A DNA stretch of 64,000 bases, taken from the NCBI RefSeq assembly GCF_002483205.1, contig NZ_DLHM01000007.1:496001-560000 (forward strand), written 5' to 3'. Below, piece by piece: positions 1 to 9,576 of this stretch (positions are counted from its first letter, which is position 1; each line of letters starts with the position of its first letter). The DNA comes from Flavihumibacter sp. UBA7668. Its GTDB lineage: Bacteria > Bacteroidota > Bacteroidia > Chitinophagales > Chitinophagaceae. A model generated the notes under the pieces. That model worked only from the letters and a program-made list of their open reading frames with translations. It was not told where the DNA came from and searched no databases. A program made the translations under genes and the position numbers.

Positions 1-1
1 C

Positions 2-2890
2 CTCTATCTTGATCTATCAGATACCTTATATGTTGGAACCCGATCAGGACTTTACAAATACCATGCTGAATCTGAATCATTCAATCTGTTGACTTCAAGC
101 AAAGATGAAATCAGGGATATAAAAAAAGATGGAGAGAACAATTTATGGTTCATAGCGGGACAAACATTGTATTGTTTACCCAATGGTACCAAACGATTAC
201 AAATTTATTCATCGCAACGTTATTTTTCAGCAACCAGTTTATGCATAGATAAAAAAAGAAAATTATGGATTGGCACATCTGATGGTCGTTTGTTTAAGTA
301 TGAGCCCGATTCCAATAGTTTTAAACTGACCACACTATCTTTTTGGAATACCAAGGCAGCAAACAGATGGATTGAAAAATTGTATTGTAATAGTAATGGG
401 AAATTACTGATTGGAACAGCAAGCGAAGGAGCATTCGAATATGATCCAATTTCTGGCAATACCATGCCGGTGCTTCGCAATCAGCAAGTCACTGATATAT
501 TTGTTAGGGACTTTGCAGAAGAAAATGACGGCACCCTTTGGATAGCTACCGAAAACGGTTTATTTATTCGTGATAAGGAGGGCACAATAACCAATCTTAG
601 AAAGCAGCTAAACAATCAGTATGCACTTTCTGATAATGCGGTATATAGTCTTTATAAAGACAAAGAAGGCGGTATTTGGGCGGGTACTTATTTCGCCGGA
701 ATCAATTACTATCGTTGGCAGTATGCCAGCTTTTATAAATACCTGCCGGGTACGGAAGCCAATACACTAAGCGGTCAGGCTGTACGGGAAATTTGTAAAG
801 ATAATAGTGGCCAACTTTGGGTGGGAACAGAAGATGGAGGTTTAAACTGCATTTCCCCTGATGGAAAAACAATTTCACACCTTAAGGCAAATGGACAACC
901 AGGCAATCTAAGTTATAACAATATCCATGGACTACTTGCTAATGGAGATCAGCTTTGGGTTGGAACATTTGAACATGGAGTTGATGTAGTGGATATCAAA
1001 AGCAAACGGGTAATTGCCCATTATCCAAATTCCTTGGACCATCGGATGGAAAGCAGTTTTTTTGTAGTGCTATACAGACTAAAAAACGGAACACTGCTTG
1101 CAGGCACAAGAAGAGGCCTATACCATTTTAATGAAGAAAGCAAAGGATTTGAACCGGTAACTGCGATTCCAACCAATTCCTTTGTACACCATCTTCTGGA
1201 AACAAAAGATGGCAGCATTTGGATCGCAACCATAGGAAATGGTTTATATCGCATGGAAGATATAAGAGGGAAATCTGTCCAGATGGTGCACCAGCCTGCT
1301 ATTTCCACATCACTGCCCTCCAACTCAATTACCACAGTTTTTCAATCAGCAGATAATAAATTGTGGATTGGAACAGAAGGGGGCGGACTCGCACTTTATA
1401 ATGATTCTACGCAAAACTTCCGGAGGTTCAGTATCCAGGAGGGCTTCCCTTCCAATACCATTTTTAAAATTTTAGAAGACGATAACAGACGGCTTTGGAT
1501 TACCACTACCAAAGGGCTGGTATGTATGAGTTCAGAGTTCAGCATAATAAAAACATTTACAACAGCAAATGGACTGTTAAGTAATCAGTTCAACTATAAC
1601 TCAGGATTTAAAGATGCCGATGGTAACTTATATTTTGGAAGTGCCCGGGGCATGATCAGGTTTCATCCGGATAATTTTATTGCAGGAAATTTTATGCCCG
1701 ATATACATATAACGGGCATCAATATAGGTGGAAAGGAAGCCGGCGTAGGAAAGGAGCTTTCAAAATCAATTCTATACAGCAATAAAATAAAGTTGCGTCA
1801 TAATCAGTCGACTTTTGCCATTGATTTTGCAGCACTCTATTTTTCCGCTCCGGAAATGACAGAATATCAATACATATTGGAAGGCCTGGAGGATGAATGG
1901 ACTATTTTAAAGGCAAATCGCCGGGTATATTTCACAAACCTATCACCAGGAAACTATACATTTAAAGTAAAAGCTGCCAATTCAAATGGGAAATGGACAC
2001 CGGAACCGGCGAGCCTGGACATCAGAATTGATCCACCTGTATGGGCAAGCCCGCTTGCTTATCTGGTATATGCAACAGTAATTGGGTTTTTAGTTTGGTT
2101 CCTTTTTCGCACTTATCATATTGCCATGGCAAACAAGGCAGCCAGGCAACTGGAAATGATGGAACATGAAAAAGAAAAGGAAATGTATCAGGCGAAAATT
2201 GAGTTCTTTACCAATATTGCCCATGAAATTAAAACACCGCTTACCCTGATTAAAGCACCTATGGAGCAGGTATTGAAGAAGGAAAATGAATACCCGGGTA
2301 TTTCTTTTGAACTGCAGATGATGAATAAGAATACGGCAAGATTGCTGGAACTCACCCATCAACTATTGGATTTCAGAAAAATTGAAACATCGGGTTGGCC
2401 TCTGCAAATATCCCCCATTTCACTTCCTGATTTTCTCGAAGAACGATACCTTGCATTTCTTCCTTTGGCGAATCAAAAGAGAATCCGATTTGACCATTCC
2501 ATTCAGTTGAATAAACTGATTCTTTACAATGACGAGGATGCCCTTCAGAAAACAATTGACAACCTGCTGAACAATGCAATTAATTATGGACACCGATTTA
2601 TAATCTTAAAAGCCCGTCTTAATAATATGGAAGAGGTGGAGATTTTTATTGAAAACGATGGCAAACCAATTCCTGCAGATCAATGGGATAGAATATTTAT
2701 ACCTTTTGTTCGGTTAAAACAGGACAAATCCCGACCAGGAAGTGGAATAGGTCTGGCACTGGCGAAATCCTGCACACAACTAATGGGCGGCAGTCTTCAG
2801 ATTATTCAATCTGATCCACAGTTAACCGTATTTAAACTGGTGTTACCTATAAATCCTCCCGTTTCTAACCCAATAAATTCAACCCTATGA
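2..2890 (+). CDS. Two-component sensor histidine kinase with Reg_prop beta-propeller and Y_Y_Y domain (5' partial)
   Basis: This is a sensor kinase of the hybrid two-component (HTCS) type that in Bacteroidota senses released oligosaccharides in the periplasm. The frame is open to the left edge and the translated edge already shows propeller repeats (LYVGTRSGLYKY), so the true start lies outside; a TTG at 89 is only an internal codon. In order one sees many Reg_prop repeats (LWVGTEDGG, IWIATIGNGLY, LWIGTEGGG) to about 1650, a Y_Y_Y domain around 1800-2030, one membrane segment around 2050-2118, a HisKA H-box (FFTNIAHEIKTPLTLIK, His codon at 2222) and a HATPase with an N-box (DNLLNNAINYG) and G2 box (GSGIGLALAKS). 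Unlike classical HTCS proteins it ends right after the ATPase domain. The receiver and AraC domains are in the next gene, which overlaps by ATGA. The cognate glycan locus is probably upstream, outside the window; this is inference. Confidence 0.9.
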   Translation, partial: LYLDLSDTLYVGTRSGLYKYHAESESFNLLTSSKDEIRDIKKDGENNLWFIAGQTLYCLPNGTKRLQIYSSQRYFSATSLCIDKKRKLWIGTSDGRLFKYEPDSNSFKLTTLSFWNTKAANRWIEKLYCNSNGKLLIGTASEGAFEYDPISGNTMPVLRNQQVTDIFVRDFAEENDGTLWIATENGLFIRDKEGTITNLRKQLNNQYALSDNAVYSLYKDKEGGIWAGTYFAGINYYRWQYASFYKYLPGTEANTLSGQAVREICKDNSGQLWVGTEDGGLNCISPDGKTISHLKANGQPGNLSYNNIHGLLANGDQLWVGTFEHGVDVVDIKSKRVIAHYPNSLDHRMESSFFVVLYRLKNGTLLAGTRRGLYHFNEESKGFEPVTAIPTNSFVHHLLETKDGSIWIATIGNGLYRMEDIRGKSVQMVHQPAISTSLPSNSITTVFQSADNKLWIGTEGGGLALYNDSTQNFRRFSIQEGFPSNTIFKILEDDNRRLWITTTKGLVCMSSEFSIIKTFTTANGLLSNQFNYNSGFKDADGNLYFGSARGMIRFHPDNFIAGNFMPDIHITGINIGGKEAGVGKELSKSILYSNKIKLRHNQSTFAIDFAALYFSAPEMTEYQYILEGLEDEWTILKANRRVYFTNLSPGNYTFKVKAANSNGKWTPEPASLDIRIDPPVWASPLAYLVYATVIGFLVWFLFRTYHIAMANKAARQLEMMEHEKEKEMYQAKIEFFTNIAHEIKTPLTLIKAPMEQVLKKENEYPGISFELQMMNKNTARLLELTHQLLDFRKIETSGWPLQISPISLPDFLEERYLAFLPLANQKRIRFDHSIQLNKLILYNDEDALQKTIDNLLNNAINYGHRFIILKARLNNMEEVEIFIENDGKPIPADQWDRIFIPFVRLKQDKSRPGSGIGLALAKSCTQLMGGSLQIIQSDPQLTVFKLVLPINPPVSNPINSTL

Positions 2891-3645
2891 CCAAATCAAC
2901 GATTTTACTGGTAGATGATAATGATGATATCCTGGATTATCTGCGGCATTTTTTACAAACACATTTTATTATTACCATGGCACATAATGGTAAGGAGGCC
3001 ATTGAGAAACTTCATGAACAGGAAGTACAATTAATTGTAAGTGATGTTATGATGCCGGAAATGGATGGTTTTGAATTATGCCGGCATATCAAAACAAGTG
3101 TAGACTTTAGTCATATTCCGGTTATACTTCTTACAGCCAAAAATACCCTGCAGGATAAACTAGAGGGACTTGAACAGGGTGCGGATGTATACATAGAAAA
3201 ACCTTTCTCGCCAGAGTATTTATACCTGCAGATCAACAGCCTTTTGGTCAACAGAAATAAAGTGTTGGCATTTTATGCAAATAACCCATTGGCGCATATT
3301 AAATCAATGGCCAATGATAAAGCGGATGAAAGTTTTCTGGAGCATTTAAACAATCTCGTCCAGGAACGCATCGAAAACCCGGATTTTGATGTGGATCATT
3401 TGGCTAAGCTTATCAATGTTAGCAGGCCTACCCTCTATCGGAAATTAAAAGAGATAACCAACCTGACCCCCAATGAAATTATTCATCTGGTGCGATTGAA
3501 AAGAGCTGCAACCCTTCTTCTGGAAGGTCAATTCAGTATACAACAGATCAGTGAAAAAGTCGGATACACCAGTGCCAGCATTTTTAGCCGGAATTTTCAA
3601 AAGCAATTTGGGGTACTGCCTTCTGATTATGTAAAACATCATTAA
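2887..3645 (+). CDS. Response regulator, REC plus AraC-type HTH
   Basis: This 252-residue cytoplasmic transcription factor is the output half of the preceding sensor kinase. The receiver domain (about 1-125) has the acidic pair D10/D11, the phospho-acceptor D53 in SDVMMPEMDG, the Thr of LLTAKN and the Lys of EKPFSPE. An AraC/HTH_18 DNA-binding domain fills about 155-250 (HLAKLINVSRPTLYRKLKE and the second helix-turn-helix GYTSASIFSRNFQKQFG). Its ATG overlaps the kinase stop as ATGA, which implies translational coupling. In most Bacteroidota these modules form one polypeptide, so this is a two-gene version of an HTCS. Role assignment is secure; the target promoter is not visible. Confidence 0.92.
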   Translation: MTKSTILLVDDNDDILDYLRHFLQTHFIITMAHNGKEAIEKLHEQEVQLIVSDVMMPEMDGFELCRHIKTSVDFSHIPVILLTAKNTLQDKLEGLEQGADVYIEKPFSPEYLYLQINSLLVNRNKVLAFYANNPLAHIKSMANDKADESFLEHLNNLVQERIENPDFDVDHLAKLINVSRPTLYRKLKEITNLTPNEIIHLVRLKRAATLLLEGQFSIQQISEKVGYTSASIFSRNFQKQFGVLPSDYVKHH

Positions 3646-3659
3646 ATTCAATCCTTTTT

Positions 3660-4487
3660 ATGGAAGTACAAGCCTTCTTCAATTCACCTATTCAGATCCC
3701 GGATGAAAAAAATTTCTGGTATTTCCTTATTGTCTTTACCACCGCCTTTAATCTATTTTTCTTAAACGCTTTTGTTCCTTTCAATATAAATACCTGGAGA
3801 AACGATACTCAGTTGGAACAGCTTATTCATCTTTCCGGATTTGCGCTATTGGGGGGAACTGTACTTAGTTTTTCTCACCTGTTTATCCGGTTACTTCGAA
3901 TCCGATCATTCGTTCTTCAAACCTATCTTGTCAGGTATTTTGTGGAATTACTAATCATGTCAGTGGTTTTTGTGATCTATCAGGAAGGGCAGTGGCTACC
4001 GGTATCCGAATTACTCAAAGAGGTTCCGGTCAGTTTTAAATATAGTTTTTTAAGCACTATTCTCCCTTATTCGATGTCCTTTTTGTTGTTCAACCATTTA
4101 AGAATGAAGGAGAAAAAAATAACTTATCAAGAAAAGCTACTTACCGGAATGGTTGATTTTCCCGATGAAAAGAATCAAATCCAGTTTTCCATCTGCTCAG
4201 ATCAGATTACCTATATTGAAGCAGCTGATAATTATCTATATATACATTGTCTTGAGAATGGGCAGGAAACAAGGCATTTATTGCGCAACACGCTAAAAAA
4301 TATGGAACTCCATTTTGCGGAAACCGGTCTGAAACGTTGTCATCGGTCGTTTATGGTCAATTTGCAGAGGATTCAATTAGTGCGCTATGAGAAAAACAAA
4401 TGCCTGCTTTACCTGAATGGAATTGATCAGGTTATCCCTGTATCACGCGGTTACCTGGCCGCTTTTAGTGAATACATTCACCCCTGA
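3660..4487 (+). CDS. Membrane-anchored LytTR-family transcriptional regulator
   Basis: This 275-residue protein has about four hydrophobic segments in the first 145 residues (for example FWYFLIVFTTAFNLFFLNAF and LLIMSVVFVIY) and a C-terminal LytTR DNA-binding domain from about 170. Typical LytTR features are YIEAADNYLYIH, the conserved RCHRSFMVN stretch and a PVSRGY ending. There is no receiver domain, so it is a membrane-linked LytTR regulator rather than a classical LytR response regulator. It starts 14 bp after the response-regulator stop and is probably co-transcribed. The signal it senses and its targets are unknown. The direct repeat ATTCACCCCTG overlaps its 3' end (4476-4486) and recurs at 4505-4515. 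Confidence 0.82.
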   Translation: MEVQAFFNSPIQIPDEKNFWYFLIVFTTAFNLFFLNAFVPFNINTWRNDTQLEQLIHLSGFALLGGTVLSFSHLFIRLLRIRSFVLQTYLVRYFVELLIMSVVFVIYQEGQWLPVSELLKEVPVSFKYSFLSTILPYSMSFLLFNHLRMKEKKITYQEKLLTGMVDFPDEKNQIQFSICSDQITYIEAADNYLYIHCLENGQETRHLLRNTLKNMELHFAETGLKRCHRSFMVNLQRIQLVRYEKNKCLLYLNGIDQVIPVSRGYLAAFSEYIHP

Positions 4488-4585
4488 ATGGTTAGATCGC
4501 TGCAATTCACCCCTGCTATTACGATTTCACCCCATTGATTTTTAAACGAAAAGCTGTTCTTCTAGATTTACTCAAAATTTAAACG

Positions 4586-4966
4586 ATGTATATGAAAAGA
4601 AAGCTTAATGTTTTACTGCTTACTGTTATCACAGTTTGCCTAAGTTGTTTCTCAAGTTATGCTCAGTCAAATCAATTCAGTGGTACCTGGCATTTTTCAG
4701 CGCCGGATTCACCGGAACCAGGCTTCTCTGCAGGCACCATTACATTTAGTAAAAGAAGCGGGACAACAATTGCCGATTTTAATTTTACCAATGGCGAAAA
4801 ACTGACTGCTGAACCGGTTGCCATCAACCGTGATACGGCATCCTTTACGCTTAACATTCAGGGTGAGCTGGTCAGATTTAAAATGGTGGCAGTAAAGGAG
4901 CTTCTTAAAGGCACCGCTACTTTGACTGATTCTGAAATAATTCCTTTCACGGCCAAAAGAAAATAA
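4586..4966 (+). CDS. Small secreted protein of unknown function
   Basis: This protein of 126 residues has a signal peptide (KRKLNVLLLTVITVCLSC, with cleavage likely after SSYAQ) and a beta-rich mature part that begins SNQFSGTWHFSAPDSP. The pattern is like small lipocalin-like or extracellular beta-sandwich proteins in which a GTW motif opens the domain, but I do not recognise a named family. A second in-frame ATG at 4592 (MKRKL) is an equally good start. It follows the LytTR gene by about 100 bp on the same strand and could be its target or simply a neighbour. A polar periplasmic or surface location is inferred from the signal peptide alone. Confidence 0.6.
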   Translation: MYMKRKLNVLLLTVITVCLSCFSSYAQSNQFSGTWHFSAPDSPEPGFSAGTITFSKRSGTTIADFNFTNGEKLTAEPVAINRDTASFTLNIQGELVRFKMVAVKELLKGTATLTDSEIIPFTAKRK

Positions 4967-4981
4967 CAACCGGCAGATCAG

Positions 4982-5875
4982 TTAATTCCCTATATACCTT
5001 GCTTTAAGCAGACGCATCATATAAATATTGATTTCCCACTGATTCGCCAGCGGCTGGCGCGTATAGGGGAGGGTAGGCATATAATCAGCGGGACCAAACT
5101 CGGTGAGTATAGTCATTTTTTCACCTTTCTGTTTTTTTCGGTTGATTATTGTGTCCCACCAGATCAGGTGTTGCTTTACGGTATTTTCCCATTCCGGAGC
5201 CCGCGGATCATTCACCTGCGGGCCTTCGGGATGCCCAATGCGCGAATGAATATGTTCTGCTCGTTCAAGGGCTAAGTTCACCGTTGCTGCCTGATCTGCG
5301 AGCAAACTTTCGTGTACGGTGCACCAGTGAGAAATATCCAGTGTAAGCCTCATTTCCGGAACAGCTTCTAAAAATTTTCGGGTGACAGGCGCAGAATAGC
5401 ACATTCGGCCCCGGTGTGTTTCATGATAAACGGGTATTCCTGTTTGTTTTGTTATTTCTGTTGTAAATCGGATAAACGAAAGATTTTCTTCAAAACTGAA
5501 ATAATCCCGGCCTGAATGACAGTTGATATACAATGGCTTCTTCCTGCTATTGGAAGAGGCTGCATTAATGGAGTTCTTGAATGTTTGAAGATGTTCTTTG
5601 GGATCTGACTGCCATCCGCCACATAAAAAGCCGACCAGTAATTGATGTTTATCCAATGCATCAAACAGTTTTTTTTGTGCAGCCGCGTCCTGTGGCCACC
5701 AGACTTCCACACCATCATAGCCTTCTTTTTTAGCAGCTGCACAAAAATCGTCAACGCCTCCGTTAAACCCCCAATCAGTAGCCAAAAACTGAATAGAAAA
5801 TCCGGGTGCTGCAGTAAGAAGCATGGTTCCCGCTGTAAGTACCAGACCGGATTGCAAAAAATCTCGCCGATTCAT
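4982..5875 (-). CDS. Exported sugar phosphate isomerase/epimerase-like TIM-barrel protein
   Basis: This is an AP-endonuclease-2/xylose-isomerase-like TIM barrel. The chosen start gives MNRRDFLQSGLVLTAGT, a twin-arginine-like (RR) export signal; an ATG nine codons earlier (5902) is also open. Visible family features are EGYDGVEVWWP near the N-terminus, NCHSGRDYF, YHETHRGR, LTLDISHW, HSRIGHPEGPQ and LTEFGP, whose His, Asp and Glu residues are the usual metal ligands. It is the last gene of the minus-strand locus, 84 bp beyond the kinase stop. In such loci these proteins are thought to act on sugars or sugar acids in the periplasm, but the substrate cannot be read from sequence. A keto-sugar isomerase or epimerase role is inference. 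Confidence 0.78.
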   Translation of the reverse strand: MNRRDFLQSGLVLTAGTMLLTAAPGFSIQFLATDWGFNGGVDDFCAAAKKEGYDGVEVWWPQDAAAQKKLFDALDKHQLLVGFLCGGWQSDPKEHLQTFKNSINAASSNSRKKPLYINCHSGRDYFSFEENLSFIRFTTEITKQTGIPVYHETHRGRMCYSAPVTRKFLEAVPEMRLTLDISHWCTVHESLLADQAATVNLALERAEHIHSRIGHPEGPQVNDPRAPEWENTVKQHLIWWDTIINRKKQKGEKMTILTEFGPADYMPTLPYTRQPLANQWEINIYMMRLLKARYIGN

Positions 5876-5959
5876 TTTCGATTTTTTATCTAGCAGACTC
5901 AAGCTACTATTTTCAAGGAGGCTGAACTGCTTTGGAATTGCCTTAAGTCACTATTAAAT

Positions 5960-6835
5960 TCACCCCACCACATCGTTTTGTTGGCTTTCCCATAAATACG
6001 TCGCACCAATCAGGGCTGCTATCTCGCCCAAAACAGCTGTTTTAATTTTATATTCCGGTCCAAGTTTGCGCTGAACAGCAGGAAAGAATAAGTGCGCAGC
6101 CTTTGCAATATTTCCACCTATCACTATGGTTGTTGGAATTTCCGAAGCATACCGGCTCCTGATCAGTGCCGCCATATTTTCTCCGAATTCTACAAAACAT
6201 TCCAAGGCAGTTGCTTCCATTTCACTTTTTTCAGCCAGTTCCTTTACTCCTTTCAGTACATGCCCGGTTTTCTCCCTATACTTATTAAGAAACCATCGCG
6301 TAGAGAAATATTCCTCTGCCAGATCATCAAGAAAAGGATAACAATAAAGATCACCGTCCTCAAATTTTCCATTCCGATATAAGGCGGATCCCAATCCGGT
6401 GCCAAGTGTAATTCCCAATACCTTGTCAGCTCCTTTTCCACTTCCCATTGCAACCTCTCCCCTTAAATAGGCGGTGGCATCATTCACCATCCGGATCTCA
6501 GCTATTGTTAAACCAAGTTCCTGAGCAAGTATTGCTTTAACCGGCAGTTCAAACAATGCATCATATTTACATAATCCCTTTATCAAACTGATACCGTTTT
6601 CATAATCAAACGGACCGGGCATCGCGATGCCTATTCTGGCCTGCGAAAGGCCGGCAATTTTCCAGCAATTCCGTACAGCGGATGCCCATCCAGCTATTAT
6701 TTCCTCTGCTGATTCATTTGGATTCACAGTTTGCCGTACCAATGTATTTTCCATCAGACAGCCCTCTTCCTGATTCACTAGGCAAACAGTAATATGCGTT
6801 CCTCCAATATCTACCCCGGTAATCCAATTCTTCAT
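5960..6835 (-). CDS. ROK-family sugar kinase lacking the zinc-binding signature
   Basis: This 291-residue kinase of the ROK/glucokinase fold would phosphorylate a hexose or hexosamine in the cytoplasm. The phosphate loop DIGGTH lies at residues 9-14, the catalytic base is D119 in MVNDATAY, and the second ATP loop is LGTGLGSAL (144-152). The conserved ROK signature with three cysteines (CxCGxxGC) is absent: the equivalent stretch reads GDLYCYPFLDDLAEEYFS. A C-terminal IVIGGNIAKA loop is intact. It follows the GH92 mannosidase gene by about 26 bp in the same direction, so mannose or a derivative is a reasonable but unproven substrate. A loss of zinc binding is also known in some glucokinase-like ROK members, so activity is not excluded. 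Confidence 0.85.
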   Translation of the reverse strand: MKNWITGVDIGGTHITVCLVNQEEGCLMENTLVRQTVNPNESAEEIIAGWASAVRNCWKIAGLSQARIGIAMPGPFDYENGISLIKGLCKYDALFELPVKAILAQELGLTIAEIRMVNDATAYLRGEVAMGSGKGADKVLGITLGTGLGSALYRNGKFEDGDLYCYPFLDDLAEEYFSTRWFLNKYREKTGHVLKGVKELAEKSEMEATALECFVEFGENMAALIRSRYASEIPTTIVIGGNIAKAAHLFFPAVQRKLGPEYKIKTAVLGEIAALIGATYLWESQQNDVVG

Positions 6836-6861
6836 TGTATTAGTAACTTTCTTATGAATGA

Positions 6862-9576
6862 CTATTCCATGCCTGGCGGCAAGCCTGCAGTTCCCCAGCT
6901 TGTATTCGGCTTATCGCCCAGCCAGAGTTCAAGCAATCCGCCACTGGCAAAATTTTCATGCGTAAACCAAAAGGTAGTTAAGTCCTTTCCATTCAGCTTG
7001 GCTGATTGAATATAATCATAGCCCGGTTGATTGCCATAGGTTCTGATTATAAACTCTTTTCCTTTATAATAGCGATTATCCAGCTTTATGCGTACCTCAT
7101 CAAAGATTGGCGAAGTAATCTCATAAACCGGCGCTTGCGCCTGATTACCCCGGATATCAAACAAACCGATTGCCATCAATGCGCTTACCGCACCCATCTG
7201 CCCCTGGTCCTCATCATGTCCGCCATAGCCCAGATCCGGAGTGATTCCTCCATAGGCCTGTTCTTTTACCCTCCGCACCCAGTACTGCGTTAACCAGGGC
7301 TTACCTCCATAACTGAACACGTGTGCATTACTACAGCCAGGCTGATTCGCATAACTCACATAGCCATCCGTATAGCCATATACAAAATCAGCGGACTTCG
7401 ATTGTTCAAATGCATAATTCAGTTTGTTGCAAAAACTATCAGACCCGCCCATTCGTTTTACCAGATCGGGAATAGCATGGGATAATCCCCAGGTTCCCTG
7501 CCAGGCATTGGCTTCCACCCAGCCAGCACCACTCAGCAAATCTTTATGCAACCATTTTCCATTCTTGTCTTTTGGTAGAATCAGCTTAACAGAATCATCG
7601 AAAATTGTTGTCCATGTAGACGACCGTTTTAAAAAATACTGATAGTCTTTTTTCTTTCCCAAACGGCCAGCCATCTGTGCCGTTCCCCAATCCTGAAAAG
7701 CAGCTTCAATACTGATACCGGCATTACCGGGCCACCATCCTTTTTTAATATAAAACGCTACTTCTTCTTTGGGCCCCAGCATACCTCCGGGCAGTTGATT
7801 TCTTTTTATTGTTTCATATGCATGAGGGGCCGATGTTTTGGTTAGCAATCCCTTCATATAAGTACTCACAATTAAGTTAGCTGCCGGGTTGCCGGTCATT
7901 ATGTAGGAATAACCACCACCAGACGGACCTCTTGGCAACAAACCTCCATTATTTGCATATTCAACCAATGATGCCGAGAACTCATCCAGCAATTCAGGCC
8001 ATGCCAGACCCCATAGTATATTAATATTCCATTGGGTCAGCCAGAATGCATCCGAGCTATACATATTAAATGCAGGTTTGCCAGAAGCATCCTTCGGTAT
8101 CGATTTAATTTTAAATACTGCATCTGTAAAATTCCCTTCCCTCTTTCCGGTAGTACGATCCGGATAATCACCATTAACATCATTGATTTTCTGCCGACCC
8201 AATAATACATGCCAGAGATCCGTATAGAATTTTATTTTTTGTTCTTTTGTTCCACCACTCACCTGCATGCGGGAAAACCATTCATTCCAGGTTGCCTGGG
8301 CAGCAGTCCGCACCTGATCAAAATTCCATTCCCTGCATTCCGTATCCAGGTTGTTTCGGGCATTTTCAATGGTGGTATAGGATAGTCCGATTTTCATCTC
8401 CAGCTGTTCGCCTTTTTTCACCTTATACGCTGCCGCCAGTATCAGGCTATCGCCGCCTGCAGTTGTTACGTTTTCATATTGCTGCTTACCAGACCATGCA
8501 TCAAGTGATGCAAAGGGTTTATCAAACCGGATCACAAAAAACACTTTTACCTCTTTCGGGCCTCCCCAATATCGGTTCACGGTACTTACCGAACCCTGGA
8601 TTTCCGTATCTGTTACCCGCTCAATTTTTGCATCCTTCATGGTGCAATTGGAAATGTGTCCATGCAGATTAATAATGATACGCGCGTCCGTATCCTTCGT
8701 ATAACGATACCTGTAATAATTCACTCTTTCGGTTGCTGTTTGCTCCACCCAAACCTGATGATCCTGCAGCATGACGCGATGATAACCGGGTTGAACAATT
8801 TCATCATCATGATTGAAGCGTGATTTCCAACTGTGTAATCCCTTTGTCAGATCAACCTTGTTGGTAGCCGGCATAATTTCCACACCCGATTGCATCCAGG
8901 CATGCAATTGCTCAAATCCAAGAATTTCTGTTTCATTGTAATTATAACCACCGCCATACTGATTTTTATTACGGGTCATCGGTGCTGAACTGGCCAGCCC
9001 AAATGGAACACTTCCGGTAATGAAAAATATATAACGGCCACGATTGGATTCTATATATGGGTCTACCCAGGATACATAATCTATATCTTCTTCCGGCGCT
9101 GCAAATACCTCGATTTCAGACAAACCCAACTCTCTTCCTGTGCCATCATGTGTTATGAATTTTATCCACTCGGTTTTTCGCGTGGGGAAATGAACCGCCT
9201 TTCCTGTTCCATCAGCCGGAATCTGATTTACCCATACAACAGATCCATCACTGAACAGCAATTTACCTCCGGCAATATTGTGGCGAAGTGTGGGGCGATC
9301 ATAAAACACCACTTTATTCACCATTCTTGCCTGCTTCCAGCGAAGCTCCAACCAGGGGAGCCGGATATGCCCCCAATCGGTTGTATCGCCCGCACAGGCC
9401 CATTCACCCAGGCCATCCACTCCTATGATTCCATCTGTCAGGTGGCTACCGGAATAGGCTGGTCCATCACTGGTGGAAACGGTTACTGTTGCTTCCGGTG
9501 CAATATTACCCGGACCTGCAATGCCCTGAAAAGAGGCAAGCAGAATCGTACTTAGTACAAGTGCAGTTCGTATCAT
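6862..9576 (-). CDS. GH92 family alpha-mannosidase with N-terminal carbohydrate-binding-like domain
   Basis: This exported 904-residue exo-glycosidase belongs to GH92, a calcium-dependent inverting alpha-mannosidase family. A signal peptide (1-20) is followed by a discoidin/F5-8-type beta-sandwich (about 27-160) and the GH92 region that starts at VSWVDPYIES. C-terminal hallmarks are GGHDEDQGQMGAVSAL, FDEVRIKLDN, YIQSAKLNGKDL and GGLLELWLGDKPNTSWG. The usual GFSHTHLSGTG loop is replaced by GFEQLHAWMQSGVEIMP, which marks a divergent subgroup and makes the exact linkage uncertain. The start codon overlaps the stop of the SMP-30 gene as ATGA. Context (sugar transport, mannose-6-phosphate isomerase) supports a mannosidic substrate. 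Domain borders are estimates. Confidence 0.9.
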   Translation of the reverse strand: MIRTALVLSTILLASFQGIAGPGNIAPEATVTVSTSDGPAYSGSHLTDGIIGVDGLGEWACAGDTTDWGHIRLPWLELRWKQARMVNKVVFYDRPTLRHNIAGGKLLFSDGSVVWVNQIPADGTGKAVHFPTRKTEWIKFITHDGTGRELGLSEIEVFAAPEEDIDYVSWVDPYIESNRGRYIFFITGSVPFGLASSAPMTRNKNQYGGGYNYNETEILGFEQLHAWMQSGVEIMPATNKVDLTKGLHSWKSRFNHDDEIVQPGYHRVMLQDHQVWVEQTATERVNYYRYRYTKDTDARIIINLHGHISNCTMKDAKIERVTDTEIQGSVSTVNRYWGGPKEVKVFFVIRFDKPFASLDAWSGKQQYENVTTAGGDSLILAAAYKVKKGEQLEMKIGLSYTTIENARNNLDTECREWNFDQVRTAAQATWNEWFSRMQVSGGTKEQKIKFYTDLWHVLLGRQKINDVNGDYPDRTTGKREGNFTDAVFKIKSIPKDASGKPAFNMYSSDAFWLTQWNINILWGLAWPELLDEFSASLVEYANNGGLLPRGPSGGGYSYIMTGNPAANLIVSTYMKGLLTKTSAPHAYETIKRNQLPGGMLGPKEEVAFYIKKGWWPGNAGISIEAAFQDWGTAQMAGRLGKKKDYQYFLKRSSTWTTIFDDSVKLILPKDKNGKWLHKDLLSGAGWVEANAWQGTWGLSHAIPDLVKRMGGSDSFCNKLNYAFEQSKSADFVYGYTDGYVSYANQPGCSNAHVFSYGGKPWLTQYWVRRVKEQAYGGITPDLGYGGHDEDQGQMGAVSALMAIGLFDIRGNQAQAPVYEITSPIFDEVRIKLDNRYYKGKEFIIRTYGNQPGYDYIQSAKLNGKDLTTFWFTHENFASGGLLELWLGDKPNTSWGTAGLPPGME

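Noticed and set aside
4476..4540. ATTCACCCCTG repeats as LytTR binding sites
   Set aside because: The words do not fit the LytTR consensus and spacing, and one lies inside the gene's own stop region.
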